Shown here: piece by piece, positions 36,959 to 50,600 of the stretch
Layout: each line of letters begins with the position of its first letter
Numbering within the stretch: the stretch's first letter is position 1
NCBI GenBank assembly: GCA_036852015.1
Contig: JAANDG010000018.1
Location: 186,001-250,000, forward strand
Direction of reading: 5' to 3'
Source: Pelodera strongyloides
Lineage: Eukaryota > Nematoda > Chromadorea > Rhabditida > Rhabditidae
Length of the DNA: 64,000 nt
Notes under the pieces: generated by a model
Database searches by the model: none
Told to the model about the DNA's origin: nothing
What the model saw: only the letters and a program-made list of their open reading frames with translations
Position numbers and translations under genes: made by a program

Positions 36959-39634
36959 AGCCTTCTCATTTTATCATTTTCTTCAGTTCCTTTCTTTACA
37001 ATGCATTCCGAAATTGAATGTGCATCGGCACAAAAAGCACAACTTGAGAATATAGTCTACATAGATAAAGAAGTATTCAGTTAACCGGTCACTGTCTGTT
37101 CGTTATTATTCGACAGAGAGTGACACATTATATCGGTGAAAAGTCGAGCATGCTACGCATTCCCGGCTTCGCAAACTCTGCGAATGCTTTTTTTGAATTT
37201 GACCGGAGTTTATTCGATTTTTAGATTTCATGTGTTTTGAATCATATTCTCCCTTTCCAGTTGGTTTCCAAATGTGACTTTCATTGATGAACATGAGAAC
37301 AACAAATTCAGACGATCAAATTTCATCCGCCACTTTCGTTCAAAGTTATTTGTTTGCGCAAAGTAAACTCATTGAAAGAATATTGACAAAAAAAGGTGTG
37401 ACCTTTGTCAATGTCTAATTATGATGCATACGTGCACTTTGGCGATGAAGAAAGACTGAAAGAACCACATCAGTGTATAATTGTATTAATGCTTGGACAT
37501 GTAACAACCATAGAACAACGTGACAATGTCGGCCATATACTATCATGCACTTTTACCATTACTTCTACTCTCATTACTTGCTTATTTTTAGGGAAAGGCT
37601 AACGATTAAGTTTTGTGGAAAGCGTGTGGAACAACTACGTATCCCTTGGCCAAGGTGCAAGCTGCCAACACCCACGAGCACAACTCGCTTAGTAGTGACT
37701 TATTTCGAATGTACATCCCGAATAGGAAAGTTCAGCGCTTCACAGGTACTTCAATCTATTGGGTGGGAAAAAAGACGAACTCCACCAAAAAAAGAAGAAT
37801 GGTGTAACAAACGATTGTTCTGGAAAGCATTCAATTACGTTTAATTGTAAGAATTGTCGATTGCTAAGACAAAAATCCGTTTGTTCTGACAAGACTGTTT
37901 AAGTTACCAGATATTTCATTTTTTCCTTCAGTCATATCTCACATTGGTTTGCTACCCGATACTTTCGTGTCGCCGCAAAAAATGTAGTTCGCGTTCAGCT
38001 TGCTCTGCTCGCACACATTTAAAATGAATAATTCTAAAAGACGACATATAGCTCATTGGCCCACTAAACACAAGATTATTAGCCATGCGAACACCGAGAA
38101 CAGGAGACAAAACAACCGACAGACAATGAATGGAGGGTCATGATTGTTTTGAAACTCATTCAGATTTTTGCATGTTTTTTTCGGGAAGAATGTGCAATGA
38201 TATGATACCTTGTACTTTTTTTTTGCAATCCTTGATGGGAAAAAGAATGAACTATACTTATCCCTGTAAACTCAGATTTCGGCTTGGTTGAGATGTTTTA
38301 TGAAAATGGCACATCGGCGTGATCGTTTGCTGCTTCAGTTACACCAATAACTAACCGTAATGATAATATTTTGTCTTTTTAGTCTTTCTTCAACGCCAGA
38401 CTAACTCTACTTTGAGTTCTGAACCCCCAACATCACAAATCTGGTCTTTCTTGATTATCATTGTGTGCGGGTGAATGCGTAAGCAACAGACAAGTCATTT
38501 TTAGTACAATGCACTCTTTAAGAGCACGGCCTTCCGGTCTGGTCAATACAAAATGTTTCAGGTCATCATGACCTTATGATCTTTGAAAACGACGAAAGTT
38601 CACATCACTACGTATGTTACTGTAAAGTTGAGCCAAGTCAAAGCATATGTATCTCTGTGTGTGATTAAAAACAATTGTAATTTTATCCATTATAAGAAAT
38701 TTAGAATTGTTTCATTGCATAGTTTATCTCGCAAATATTCTCGGCAACTCCTCTTCAAGAGACTCCTTCAGATGAAGCCCTCTAAATCTTTGAATTTGCA
38801 TTTGCATGTGCAAAAAATATTACGCTTTTTTCGGCAGCCCAAGAACAATTGCAAAAAAACTTCTTCCCTAACCGCAATGTGACAGAATAAAATAAATATG
38901 CAAGGAGCAGACGATCTATAGACAAACTAAACGAAATAAAAGACTTTATTCAAATCGCGTGGAAAGAGCCACACAAACATTTGTGATCGCATTCGTTAAA
39001 GTGAAATTCGGTGTGAAAGGAGTAATCAAACAACATTTGGTCGGGAGTTTGGTGTCAAGACAAAGAAAAAAATTGTGTTCATGTTTCCCGTAGACTCTTA
39101 ATATGCCCTATAGTAAGCGGAACTGAACATTGCGAAAATCTCCAAATTACATAAAAATAACGGAATTGTAGTGAAGTACTCGTAGTAGTGGACATGCGGT
39201 GAATTTCCTACATACAAGGAAATGCACCTAACCAGATCAACAACACAGGAAGAATATAAATACCATCGATATAAATTCAACGACTTTATATCGGTAATGC
39301 TGAGTGAGCATCTAGTAACGGCTTTGTGTAAGAACATCATAAACAAATCGTCGAAATTATTCTCAAAGCAATTTATAAAGAAACCGGGAAACTTGATGAT
39401 TTATCACAAGTGGTATGACTTTCATATTTAAAACAACAAAATTTCATCGGACATTGAAATATTAATGATGAGAATGAACACGCTACATTTTCAGTCCTAA
39501 TAGTGGTCGTATTCCGGAAAGTACATTTTGCATCGTACTCGTAGTGAAATGATTTCAATAGAACGTTGGTTTCTGCTTACTTAGTATCACGAAAATAAAT
39601 ATACACTACCGACTTTTATATCAATGCATCCGTT

Positions 39635-39962
39635 TTAAAGCGAAATAACAGCCGGTTTTTCTCTGCAATTAGTTGGTAGGCACCGAGGATCGAACCTGGG
39701 ACACCCGCGATCACCCGCGCCAAAAGCTACAGCAAAATAACTGCGCTATGGTGGTAATTGGTTAGTGTTTGCAGAGAACAGCCGATAAGAGCCGGCTGGA
39801 ATAATGCAACTAGCCAATTGATAATTTGAAATGCCCATGTCTCGAAAAAAACGCTCGAAAAAAAGGCCGAAAATCGAGATCTTCCAATTATCTTTACGTT
39901 TATTTTCGTTTTTAAAATGTTTGACTATTTTAAACCCAAACCCGGGTGGCATTTCGCTTTAA
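39635..39962 (-). mobile_element. TTAA-flanked element with internal tRNA-like Pol III promoter, copy 1
   Basis: Bounded by TTAA on both sides (39635-39638 and 39959-39962), with inverted ends AGCGAAAT and ATTTCGCT. On the minus strand it contains a tRNA-like A box (TAGCGCAGTTATTTTGC, complement of 39732-39748) and B box (GGTTCGATCC, complement of 39687-39696), spaced as in a tRNA. The rest matches the copy at 56655-57005 closely. It is non-coding and looks like a cross between a MITE and a tRNA-derived SINE. Confidence 0.75.
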
Positions 39963-40470
39963 GGTCAAACTTGTTGGAAGGCACATATACATTGTTGCCT
40001 AGTTTAATTCGAGATTCGTACAAATATTAATTGGTCGCTAAAAGGGAAGACGGGTTATAGGAATGTTTCCTTTACAGGTCGAGAGAATACAGAACTAAAT
40101 AAGATGAACCCGGGAGTGACGATGTCACTGCTATCAGTTGATATTTCCATGGAATCAGACATGCGCCTTCTTCGCAGAGGGCACACTTCATTTGCTTCGA
40201 TTGACGTGGTCGGCATTGTTGTTGTTGTTAAGCTCTTTCGTATCCGGACAGTCTGAAAGACGAGGATGAAACGAACATGTTATTGTTTACACTGTTGGTC
40301 CAAAGCATTTACATCCGTCTAATTCTCTACTCTCATGGTCGACCAAAAGTCCTTACCCCTACATTTGTTTTAAGTGTCAAAACAATATTGAAGTCCGAAA
40401 ATTCGGTGCGGATGCAAGCACGTAGACACTTCTGAATTCCCGGAAAAAAATTACCCTTCTCATTACACCA

Positions 40471-40956
40471 TCTCGTAGCTGCGCATAAGTGGTAAGTAAG
40501 AGGTTAAACGCATATCAGTCTTCAATTCAATTTTTATATACCACCATCTGTATTTCACAAGGATCATTCACAAGTATCCAAAACAGAATAAAAAAACGTA
40601 AAAACCCCTCTCCCGGCACCCCTTATTTCGTGAGAATTTTGCAATTGGCCACTCTTTTTTGCACTTTATTATGTAAAATGGTGTCAGAGTCCGCGCAGAA
40701 CAATTTCTGTTTGAGGGGCGGAAAATTGGGACTTCGGACAATCCATTTACCTGCATACGTACATATTTTGCGTTCTTTTGCATACGAGACTACACTCTGC
40801 GCAAGTGCTCAAAGTGCACGTCGTATTTACGAAATAAGCTCTTTGCAACAAAGTGGAACATTGTTTCAGCACATTTCCACTAGGGTCTCATAGCGGCGCA
40901 TGAGTGGTAAGAGGTGGAACGAGTATCATTTTCTTCAGTTGCTTAAATTTTTATAC
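40471..40956. repeat. Pair of direct repeats 415 bases apart
   Basis: A segment of about 70 bases starting TCTCGTAGCTGCGCATAAG at 40471 recurs, diverged, at 40886-40956. Between them lies an open frame (40489-40893, plus) with no recognisable domain. This looks like a partial tandem duplication or the ends of a decayed repeat. Confidence 0.5.
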
Positions 40957-41667
40957 ATCAAAAGAGTGTTCGTTATATGGTGTAACATCATGATACAAAT
41001 ATTCATCGAAAACCGACGCAAAGTTACGTCACTGCGCTACGCAAAATCACATTTCAGACAAATTATGGCCTTCGAGAGTTGCTGAAGAAGGACACCAGTA
41101 GCGTAAGGTTGCTTTAGCGTAGCTTGCCTAGCCTCTCTATATTATCCAAACTAAATTCATGGTCGATTGAAAGACGCCATCCCTAATGTTGCTTTTTGGG
41201 ACGACTCTCAATGTTTCCACAGAACAATTTTTTCCGTGAATAAGCCTTTCCCAGGTGTGGCACCTATCAAATTACTTTCAAACTTTGTCTTGCGGTCCCA
41301 CGGAAAACATTCATGACCTCGTAAAACAGAGATAGACATCACAATTCCAATTGGACATCATATTTCGACAATTGCGCAAATGAAAATTTTTCAAGAGAGG
41401 TGTTTGGAAATTAGAAAGGCAGTATTTGAGCAACTACCGCTTGTTATCCGCTGTAAGTGACTCATTGGTATCTTACGTTTTATTATTAGCATTTCGTTAA
41501 TTGGTCATAATGGTGTGTGTATATAAATGATGGACTCAGTGAGGCAAAATAAGAACTGCGGGAGAAAATAAGGGAAAGAAAAACGGTGAGCCGCAGGAAA
41601 GTTCTCAGCGTTTTTCTACCTATCATAAGTATGTCTTCTTCACTGTATGAATAAAGAAAATAAATAC

Positions 41668-42201
41668 CTTCATATTAGGTGGTATGTGTTGAAGCGTTAG
41701 AGGATGTTCTACACTTTTCCGTCTCGCAGTTCCATTCACCCGCTCTCCGTACGAAAATTGTCCACCATTTCCCTTTACTGATCCATTTGCTGTTGTTTCA
41801 TTTGGAACAGAAAGTCCAGTGGACAAGTTATTCGTCAGTTGACTTGGCGTTCCCATACAAACTGAAATTGTCTTTTTAATACCATGCAAGAGATTCTCGG
41901 TCGTTTCCAACAGGACTTCTACGCACGCCAACTTGTTTGTAACACTGGTTGCAGAGAAGTGAATCATTTGCACACAAGGTATGTTTCTCACTGAATCTAA
42001 TTGGTAATACATTTTGTGGACACAACACTTAACAGAAGGAGTTCCTACATCATATGGTTCACCCGACTTCAAACATGGGACTATGGTTGGTTTGTACTTT
42101 CATATACGGGAAAACATTGAACTACAGATTCACACCAAATCTACATTTACCATTCGAATCATCCAATGAAATGATAAATTTGACCGGAGTTGCCGGACTT
42201 G
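41668..42201 (-). CDS. Two exons of an unrecognised gene
   Basis: Exons 42201-42151 and 42080-41668 have good acceptors and donors and join in phase (2+48+1, then 2+411 bases). The larger gives 137 open codons. The product begins with a strand-like VKFIISLDDSN, continues with a cysteine-containing part (VKCCVHKMYY, IPCVQMIHFS, LACVEVLLE, ISVCMG), then a serine-, asparagine- and glycine-rich linker and a KSVEHPLTLQHIPPNMK end. I cannot name the family. Upstream and downstream exons were not identified. The next gene upstream on this strand is the amine receptor, so this is either a separate gene or one with long introns. Confidence 0.55.
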
Positions 42202-42613
42202 CTGAAATTTTTGCTTGTATTGAATGAATACCAACTATAACTGATCTACGTGAATACCAACTGACCGAAACACAGAACTTCAACTAGATCTTTTAGCTAT
42301 ATGAGCAGCAGAATGAAAACACGTTTCTTCGATATCCCCGATTTCGATTTCAATTTCGTACTTCGGGGACACAACCGGGGACATGAAGAAATCTCAGCGA
42401 TGATCTCTTTGCGATCCCTTGTTTTCTCTATTGAATTGCTTTTTGTGGCAAAGGTGACCTTCAAGAAACACTTCTTCACTAAACCTTGGTTGTATATCAC
42501 TAGGGACTGTAAACACATACTATTTTTGTCCACCGTTGTATTATATTAAGGCTTTTATTTCTATTATTTTTGTATAGCATGTATTTGGACGCTCTTTGGC
42601 CTTTCTCATCTCG

Positions 42614-42650
<37 letters not shown>

Positions 42651-44630
42651 CTCTGATCTCTTAAACTCCTCAATCGTGTACTGAAACGAACATTCTCATT
42701 TACACACGCTCAACTACGTAGACGATAAAAAAAAGAAGCGTAAACAGACAGTGTCCTGCAAAACGTACAGAAAAACACTTCACAAATGAGCTAAAGACTG
42801 TCAACGGTCAATCCATAATTCAAAGAGACGAGCAAAGAAACACCCTATGCGTATGTGGAAAACTCGGGTTTGATAAGGTCATTTATGCATATTCAATGAA
42901 TATTTTGTTGCAACTACGCAGCACATTTGAAGACTGTCAAGGACTTACATCCCCCGAGTACTACGAAACACCTCAGGACTTTGGTAAAGTTACTCTCCAC
43001 ATCATAGCTCTTCTGCAGCAGAGAATAATTCATTGGTCACCTCCGCAGAATGCTATATCGGGTTCACCAATGCTAAGTATAGCTATTTCCCAGGTTTTGG
43101 GATCTTCCTTTTAGAACACCTCCACGCTCTATTGGCACCAATTCAAAAGGATTGCCAGGAACGAAGTGCCCGGGGGCGTCTCTCTCTATATTCTCTCGAT
43201 CTCTCTTTTCTCTCTCACTCTCTACTACCCAATAGTCTCCTGCTGTCTATATTACCCTAACTTCTACTTATTCACAAACCTTCCGTCCGTTTTTCTACCA
43301 CTCTCTGAATACTTGTTCTTTCAAAGCCCAACAAAGACTATTGTCTCCTGTGACGCAATTTTAATGTAAATGTATGAACTGCAATGAACGACGTCGGTTC
43401 AACTTTTGCATGTTTGGGACCTTTCGACGAGGGAGTAAATGTTAGAGACTTAATACACGGTCATCGACCCTCGTGTATAACAACGTAGACACTAAAAGCT
43501 CAAAGGGAAAAATCGTCCAGTTCAACGTAAAGTGGCCAAAATAATGCTTACCAGCGTCTCTTCTGATCCCCGTGCCGTTTTCCTCTCGAGATGTCCCTCT
43601 TTCGGTGTTAGAACTAAAGGACAATATTATATAACTTCACATATTGGCTTGCGCAGAGAATGATCATGCGTAGGAGAGTTCCCACTGTGTAGGCAATTAT
43701 CACCAATATTGGATGCAAGTTTAAATAGTGCACGGTTACTGATGATGGTGCACTTATTCACTTTATATTTAATATAATCCAATCAAGCAATGAACGCGCA
43801 AGCATGAGAATCTGCAAATCGGAATCAGGAATCTGAGTGCCAAAATTGCCGACTTCTTTACCCACTAATTGCGAATTTTCTTCCGTGGTTTTCGTCCAAA
43901 AACACTAAAAATATGCAATTCCAGCGTTTTCGTTCAAAGCGCGTTCCGTACACGCATGCAAAATAGACAAAAAAAAATACGCGGATGATTATAAATGGTA
44001 ATGACTACATAAATATACACCGATAAACCTAATAGGCATATATTTCCAGAGAAAACATTTCTCACTATGGTAACTCTCAGCTAGTTACTTCACATAACGA
44101 TTTTGTCCAGATACTTCTGTATACAGCTAATACCATTTTAATAACATGTACGGATTGGATTAGCAGATTGCAATGTTCAACACCAGAAGAAAAAGTGCAA
44201 CTTCATTAACAATAAGATCATAACCCAGAGAATATGTGAGTGAAAAGCGGTTTAAAAAAAACGCTATATACACTGTATTGTAGAAGCCAGTAACGTGCAC
44301 CATTTCCCAAGAAAAAATGCAAATGCCCAGAAGGATTAATAAAGTTACGGCACGACAAAGAAAAAAGTTTAGAATATTTAGTAATTGTGGAGAAGCGAGA
44401 CGATATCTTTACGACACATAGACGTGCTTTTCGTTTTTATTGAACGACAATTGAAGCGTCGCTTTTACATTACCTTTTTCCGGCTGTGCGGTACACAATC
44501 ATGGGAAGGCTGTATGGATATATGGATAGTTAGATTAACAACAAAATAATCCGATCTTATAATACCTCGAAAAGATCAAAATCTAAGTTTCTGGCAAACA
44601 AAATGGCATTGCTTTGAATAAACGGGAAAC
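42202..44630. other. Intergenic stretch downstream of the amine receptor
   Basis: A CT dinucleotide run occupies about 42616-42643 and another pyrimidine-rich stretch 43181-43220. A 78-codon minus-strand frame at 42533-42297 is unsupported. A reverse-strand AATAAA at 44436-44441 is a plausible polyadenylation signal for the receptor gene. Confidence 0.45.
42616..42643. repeat. CT dinucleotide microsatellite
   Basis: About fourteen uninterrupted CT units. Confidence 0.9.
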
Positions 44631-47600
44631 TTACAATGTGTAGTAGGTTTCGGGAAGTATAGTTGTGTGCCGTGAATAGAAACTATATGGATCGCGTATG
44701 GAATGGAAACATTGACAGCGTAAAATGCGCACAAACGCTTGCCGGAAGCGCTTGTTGAATACTGTGTAAATGAGCGGATTTATTGTGCTCGAAATATAGC
44801 CGAGCCACAGGAACAATGAACCCATCCAAGGTGGAATGGAACACTTCTGAAATCAGTGGTCAAAGAACGAGTGATGCAAAATCAATAAATATAGGATACA
44901 CAAAAACAGTGGCTTGGAAAATGTTAAACGAATATGCCACACAACATGAAATTTAACGTTGAAGAAGAATTAGGGCTCCCTGTTTCGAGCAAAATGTCAT
45001 AGGCGATTTTGCCCAAGTGTATATAGTATAAAAAATGGTGATCACCAAACGTAAAAACAAATCTCAACTTCGCACCTCTCCGCAAAATCCGAGCAAAAAA
45101 TTGGCGATGAAGAATGGTGTCCAACAAATGAAGAAACAAATAAAAACGACAGCCAAAACCCGTGTTGCTTTATGTTCATTGGCAATCTCCTGACTGGCTT
45201 CTTGCAAAGAATTTCGTTTGCTGACCTGAAAGAATAACCTTACAATACGCTGAACATTTTTAATGAGGACCTATTACGAGCTGCAATGCATCATTGCAAC
45301 TTATATTACGAACGCATGCAATTCTAGCAAATATGTAGCAAAAGCAGCCTCCAGTAAGTTACAACAACATGTCCTTTTTCCCCCAAGTCAAGTTCGAACA
45401 AACACTAGAGTATATATGTATCTTCGCTAGACATTATGAGGCCCGGTCAAAACTTAATTATGGGTAATAAAGAGTGCACTTAATGTCGTTTTTATTGATC
45501 AACGCGGAAGACTTGATAAAGGACTAATGGGGAACAATCAGCCCGGTAAAATGTTGCGAGGCAATGTCGTTCAGTTACTGGATGGGTTAAGAAAGGATAA
45601 TTCAACAAAGAAGCATGCCTTAGTGGCGAGAGCCTGTAGATAATTGCTTGTTCGGTCTTTCCATTTGTCGATGCGATTTTTCTTTCGTTGTCCTTTCGTT
45701 AGAAGAGTCTCTGTCTCAGGTTCTCCCATGGATGCGTATCTGCGAATGCAAAAAAATGAGATTTTGTAATCAATAAGAAAAAGACACTCTGCGAAATTGA
45801 ATAATTGCCTACAGCTGTTTGGTAAGGAAAAAATAATGATTTAAACAACATCAAAACTCTGAAAATTGCCAAAATGCTGCTAATACGTATTCCAACCTGA
45901 GAAGTGGAGAGTGTGCGTTCGCGCTCTCTTTCTTCGATCCATTTCTCATTATTCCCGAATTAGTTCTACAATAGCCTAACTTCCTGTGATTTGGCATCGT
46001 CCGCCGTAAGCCGTCAGGTCCACCTAAACTTATTCTTACTTACATAATACATATAAGATAACATTTATTACGCATACCCAAAAATGGAAATCAAGTTTGG
46101 TCAACTACCCAATAGCCACTAACAAAATAAAATTGAGTAGTTACCATACGCTTCAAGTAGAGTAGGTCTACACATATAACCCCTCATTGTAACGTTGAAC
46201 TTCGACTTACCTTCGGCGCTTTTCTCGCTGAGAATTTTGGCCTGTTTGTTTAATAGATTTGTCGTCCGCACATATGTGATTGTCATAATGAAGAATGGAA
46301 TCAAAAATGAGAGCGTCGATCCATAGATCATATAGTATCCATTGAATATCATACAAGAATTGTCGCGTAACACATTACTCGGATCATGAAGGGCGATCAC
46401 CGCCAGTGGACATGATATCAAAACAGTAATGATCCAGACCAAGCTGAAATCATAAAAATTATCGTTTGGCGCTGTTATTCACAAATCCTGAAAGTTTGCT
46501 TATACAGGTGCGGTAAACTCATTGACTCGATGTTATTGTTCAGTATGGTGGATACTAATCATCCCATGAAGAATAACAATGATTCAGCTGTTCACACACC
46601 AACCTGATCTTCACAATAATCATCGTCTTTGATTTATTCCTGGTTTTGAGTGGTTGGGATATTCCCAGGTATCTATCAAGTGAGATGACGGACATATGAA
46701 CAATGGAGGCACTGCAGAGGAGCACATCCGAGTAGACGTAGAGAAGACACATAGAAAAGCTCCAAGTCCAGACTCCTGCAATGGTGGTCTCTATTTAATG
46801 AATTTTTTTTTATAATCGAACTCTATGGAATATGAAATTGAGCACTTTCCGTTGCACCCTGTGTTCTGCTGAGGCGTTACGTTAGCGTTCAAAATGTGAT
46901 ATGTCTGAATACTGTAGTAACAAGGTCGTTCGCTAGAAAGCATGCGCCCTTGATTAAAGGTACACACTCGTGAAGCGTAAAAGATTTATTTATGTATTAT
47001 TTATCATATGTTATGGCTGTAAGGTACATTCAAGATATGGCTGCGTAAGTCTTGCTCGTCACTCAAATAATCACTTATGCAAATTTGCAGGAAGAACTAT
47101 TGTCTGGGTTTTTTAAAGCGCGGCCTTCGGTTTTCCAGTTTGTTATTCCAGCACTGGTGTATTGTTAGATAATGAACATATTCTTTGTTCCCCTTTGAAA
47201 GGAACTGCTCTCCATTACTCTTCTGTCCATCCCCTCCTTCAGTCTACCGCCCTCAGTGCCTCACTCTTTCTTTCTATCTTTCTCTCATTCTCCTCTGCAG
47301 AGTTGACTTCCTCGTTCATGAAATTTTCATGCGATAAAAGTAGCCTTGTGCTGGCGGTTGCCACCCTGAATGTGCTAATGCTTTAACTCCTCCACGCCTT
47401 TTCCTATTAGAGATTTAATCTCAAGATGGATAACAAATATATTATGGACAGGATGTCCCAGGGGCATTACCTGTTTTTCTGAGTGTACTTTGGCAATGTT
47501 CCTTTAGTTTAATAAACACGCATTTCATTCCCCTCGGGCGCCGAACTTGCAAAAGGGGTGTGGATGATACGCGAGCGAAACGAGCCTGATAAAGTGCATG

Positions 47601-50600
47601 CGGTTCAGACGTAACTAGATTTATGCTAATTTTCAGAGCAGCTCTTGGACCCCTATGACCCGACTTTTTTTGCGACAAACATATCAACTGACTGTTACAC
47701 ATGAAGAAATGAACATCTTTTGCCAACAGAGCAATTGAAACTTTGGAAAACGGCCGGGTGTCGGTGCAGCGCCTTATGTAAGATGACACCACCCATGCTG
47801 ATTTGCCCTCGTTCAACAGAGAACTTTGAGATATGATGATAGGATACAGTTCAAGGATAATAAAATTCTACCGGGAATTGAAATACGTGAAAATCGCTAC
47901 ATTGACACGTTTGGTTTATCTTTGAGCGAACCGGAACTGTCCAATTGAATCTTACAAGAAGGTTGACTCTGACATCAGAATAGAGGGACAAAAAACATAG
48001 TTGCATATCAACTAACATTATTAACATTGTGTCCCAATGTGTCTCAGTTGTGATTGCCTGCCGCAACTAATAAACAAAAAAAAAACTGGTAGCGCCCCAA
48101 ATAGCTAAACCTTGCTTCCTACTTCCCCATCGTTCCTCCCTGTATGTCTATCTCCATGTGCTTCTTGTTCCCTCTTATTTCAAAGCAGTAGATTTCGAAT
48201 AGTTACCCTCACTGCGAAAACTAGGGCAGTCGCGAACTTCAGAAGTGTCTCCCTCCCTCTTCGACACATAATTGTGCCTAATCGTCTTGGCCATTTTTTC
48301 ATCCACTCACCGCACCCGTTGTTCGTCGACACGTTGGAAAAAGCACCAAGTTTTGTCAAATGCCCGAAAAGGGGTGGAGAGAACGAGTGTTTCCAAAGTT
48401 TCAAAGTTCACACCATATGACTACCATCCAGTCAAATAAAGATTTGTCTAGGGGTTTTGTGACTCTGGCACTGTGTTGTGCATGACGAGCTGGCTATGGG
48501 CCGACTTTGAGCTAAGGACGGAACGAAAACATTTTATCCTACAATAAATAACGATAACTTTCTGGTCCTTACGATATATTTAACGAATTTTATCAGTTTG
48601 ATTCATTTACATTTATTATCAAAGAAGACATCAAGACAAAAACTACGTCAATCTTCTAAACAGTCTTTTTGGATGTAGTAAAAGCGTGGTATAAAAATGA
48701 GGTTGTCGTCGTGGTGGAAAAAAGCTGACAATTAGCCATGTCCTCCCTCACTTTGGCACACAAGTTGTTCCCTTCAATTCTTGCAAATGCAGAAGACGGA
48801 AACGGAGAGCGAAATGAATTGCGGAAAACTTGTGTTTTACTGCTGCCCAAATAGGTCACAAGCCAAGTCCAATTTCACCCCGAAATGACCCACGTTGTTT
48901 GCGGGAGATGTTGCAATTTCAACGGCAGAGATTCAACCTTTTTCAAGATTTAGTAATATACCCTACATTCCTTACAGAGCAAGGTGTGAGGAATAGATCA
49001 CATATTATTTGAAGCATATTTTTTCTTACAATACAATTTCTTTTAAGAGCCCCGATTAAAAAAAGAGAACGTGTCAAGAATTACTAATTGGCATTTATTT
49101 TAGGAGTCGTGATCGATCTACTTTTTTCGGCGAGTCTGTCTATACATACCATCAAAGCATTAACTGCAGCTTAAATGTTAATAAAATGTTAATTTCGGAA
49201 TGATTATGTGTTGTTGCCCCAAATAACTAGACTGCAATATATTAAAAGTAGGGTCCTAACTCTGGTCTGGTTATCTTCCTAGAGAAATTCGAATTGTAAC
49301 ACGGTTTGCGAGTAGTTTTAAAGATGTTAGTGATTCTCGCTGAGCTCATTGGTAAATACTGATTGCCCGATGAAATAACCAGCCTACCAACGAACGCAAA
49401 TATCAATAAAAGATCGCTCCCTACCAATTTATACTACATATCAAGGGTACCAAGACAAGATAAATGAGAGAATGCTAGGTATATCGTGTATATGCTAAGT
49501 CCACGTCCCAGGATGCACGCACTTTTTTGTTAACCACCTTCCAATATTTCAAGCGCATGTGTTCGAAGGCCATAGGTCGTGTGGTTGGGAAAGGGCGCAG
49601 TAATATAAACCACCTCAGTCATAGCATTTCCCACAATTCACATATACACATATGTGTGCAAGTGTTTTTACCCCAATGATGCAGCGTATTTCAAAAAGTT
49701 CAATTGAATTGCTTCCTATATTTTAAAATCCCGAATGACCACTGATTGTAAGAGCACCAGTTACAAAAAAATGCTGATAAACAATAGCCAGCTAATGGAA
49801 CATTTATGTGAATCAAATATCAATTTCGAGTGGATGTTAACAAGTTGCTTGTTAGCGTCTATTTAGTCAACATCTGCGTATGTAACATGGCACTTCCAAT
49901 ATGAAGTGATTGGACAGAAAAAAATAAGACAGAAAAAAGAATAATGCACATTGACTTTTAGATTCTTAGTCCAACTAGCTTTTTAGATTCAGCAATTATT
50001 GGTTAAAAGATTCAAAAATCGGATGAGCAGCAGGTATAATGAGAGCTTTCGGTTTTGACGGAATGCTTCCGAATAAAGCGATAACATGTATATTTGCTAC
50101 AATGTGCGTAACATGACACTATGCGAATGATTCACAAAGGTGTATTTTAAGCCTGTTTCCAAGTCCTCTTTTATCATAAGCTTGCTACACTATTTTATCT
50201 AACCGTACTCGCATAAAACGAAAACGTGCATAAACGAGCTGTCGGGAGCATTACCTAAATGATGTCCCATTATAGACATTTATTCACATTCACAACCAGC
50301 GATATGCCATCAGGAATGACTGTTATGGGGTTTCGTGAGGTGCAGAAAAGGAATGGTGAAGGGAAAATACTCCCGATACTCATAAGGAACTTCTTGACTA
50401 TTTCTTCAAAGGACTGAACGGTGCCCATTACTTTTATTTTAAATAAATTGTATAGTAAAAAAACGGTGATCAGTCATGAGATTAATCAAAAATAGAGTGG
50501 GCGAAATTTTCATGACATTTGTCGAATTTAACTAAGATGAATGGTATCAAAACCAATTCAACCTGTCTAAAACACTCAAGAATAAAGATGGAAAATTTTC

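Larger units (their letters stand above)
33511..41667. other. Gene-poor, repeat-bearing stretch
   Basis: AT-rich DNA with two inverted-end repeats (34449-34624 and 39635-39962), a pair of direct repeats 415 bases apart (40471 and 40886), and one weak minus-strand coding candidate at 36707-36958. Other open frames here lack splice context or similarity. Confidence 0.4.

Noticed and set aside
40489..40893. 134-codon plus-strand frame as a gene
   Set aside because: It lies within a repeat pair, has no recognisable domain, and its end overlaps the second repeat copy.
42297..42533. 78-codon minus-strand frame as an exon of the 41668-42201 gene
   Set aside because: No donor in it gives the phase needed by the exon at 42201, and the plus strand is open over the same bases, so coding signal is weak.
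48112..48420. 102-codon plus-strand frame in the receptor's large intron
   Set aside because: No domain, no splice context, and the composition follows a pyrimidine-rich patch.
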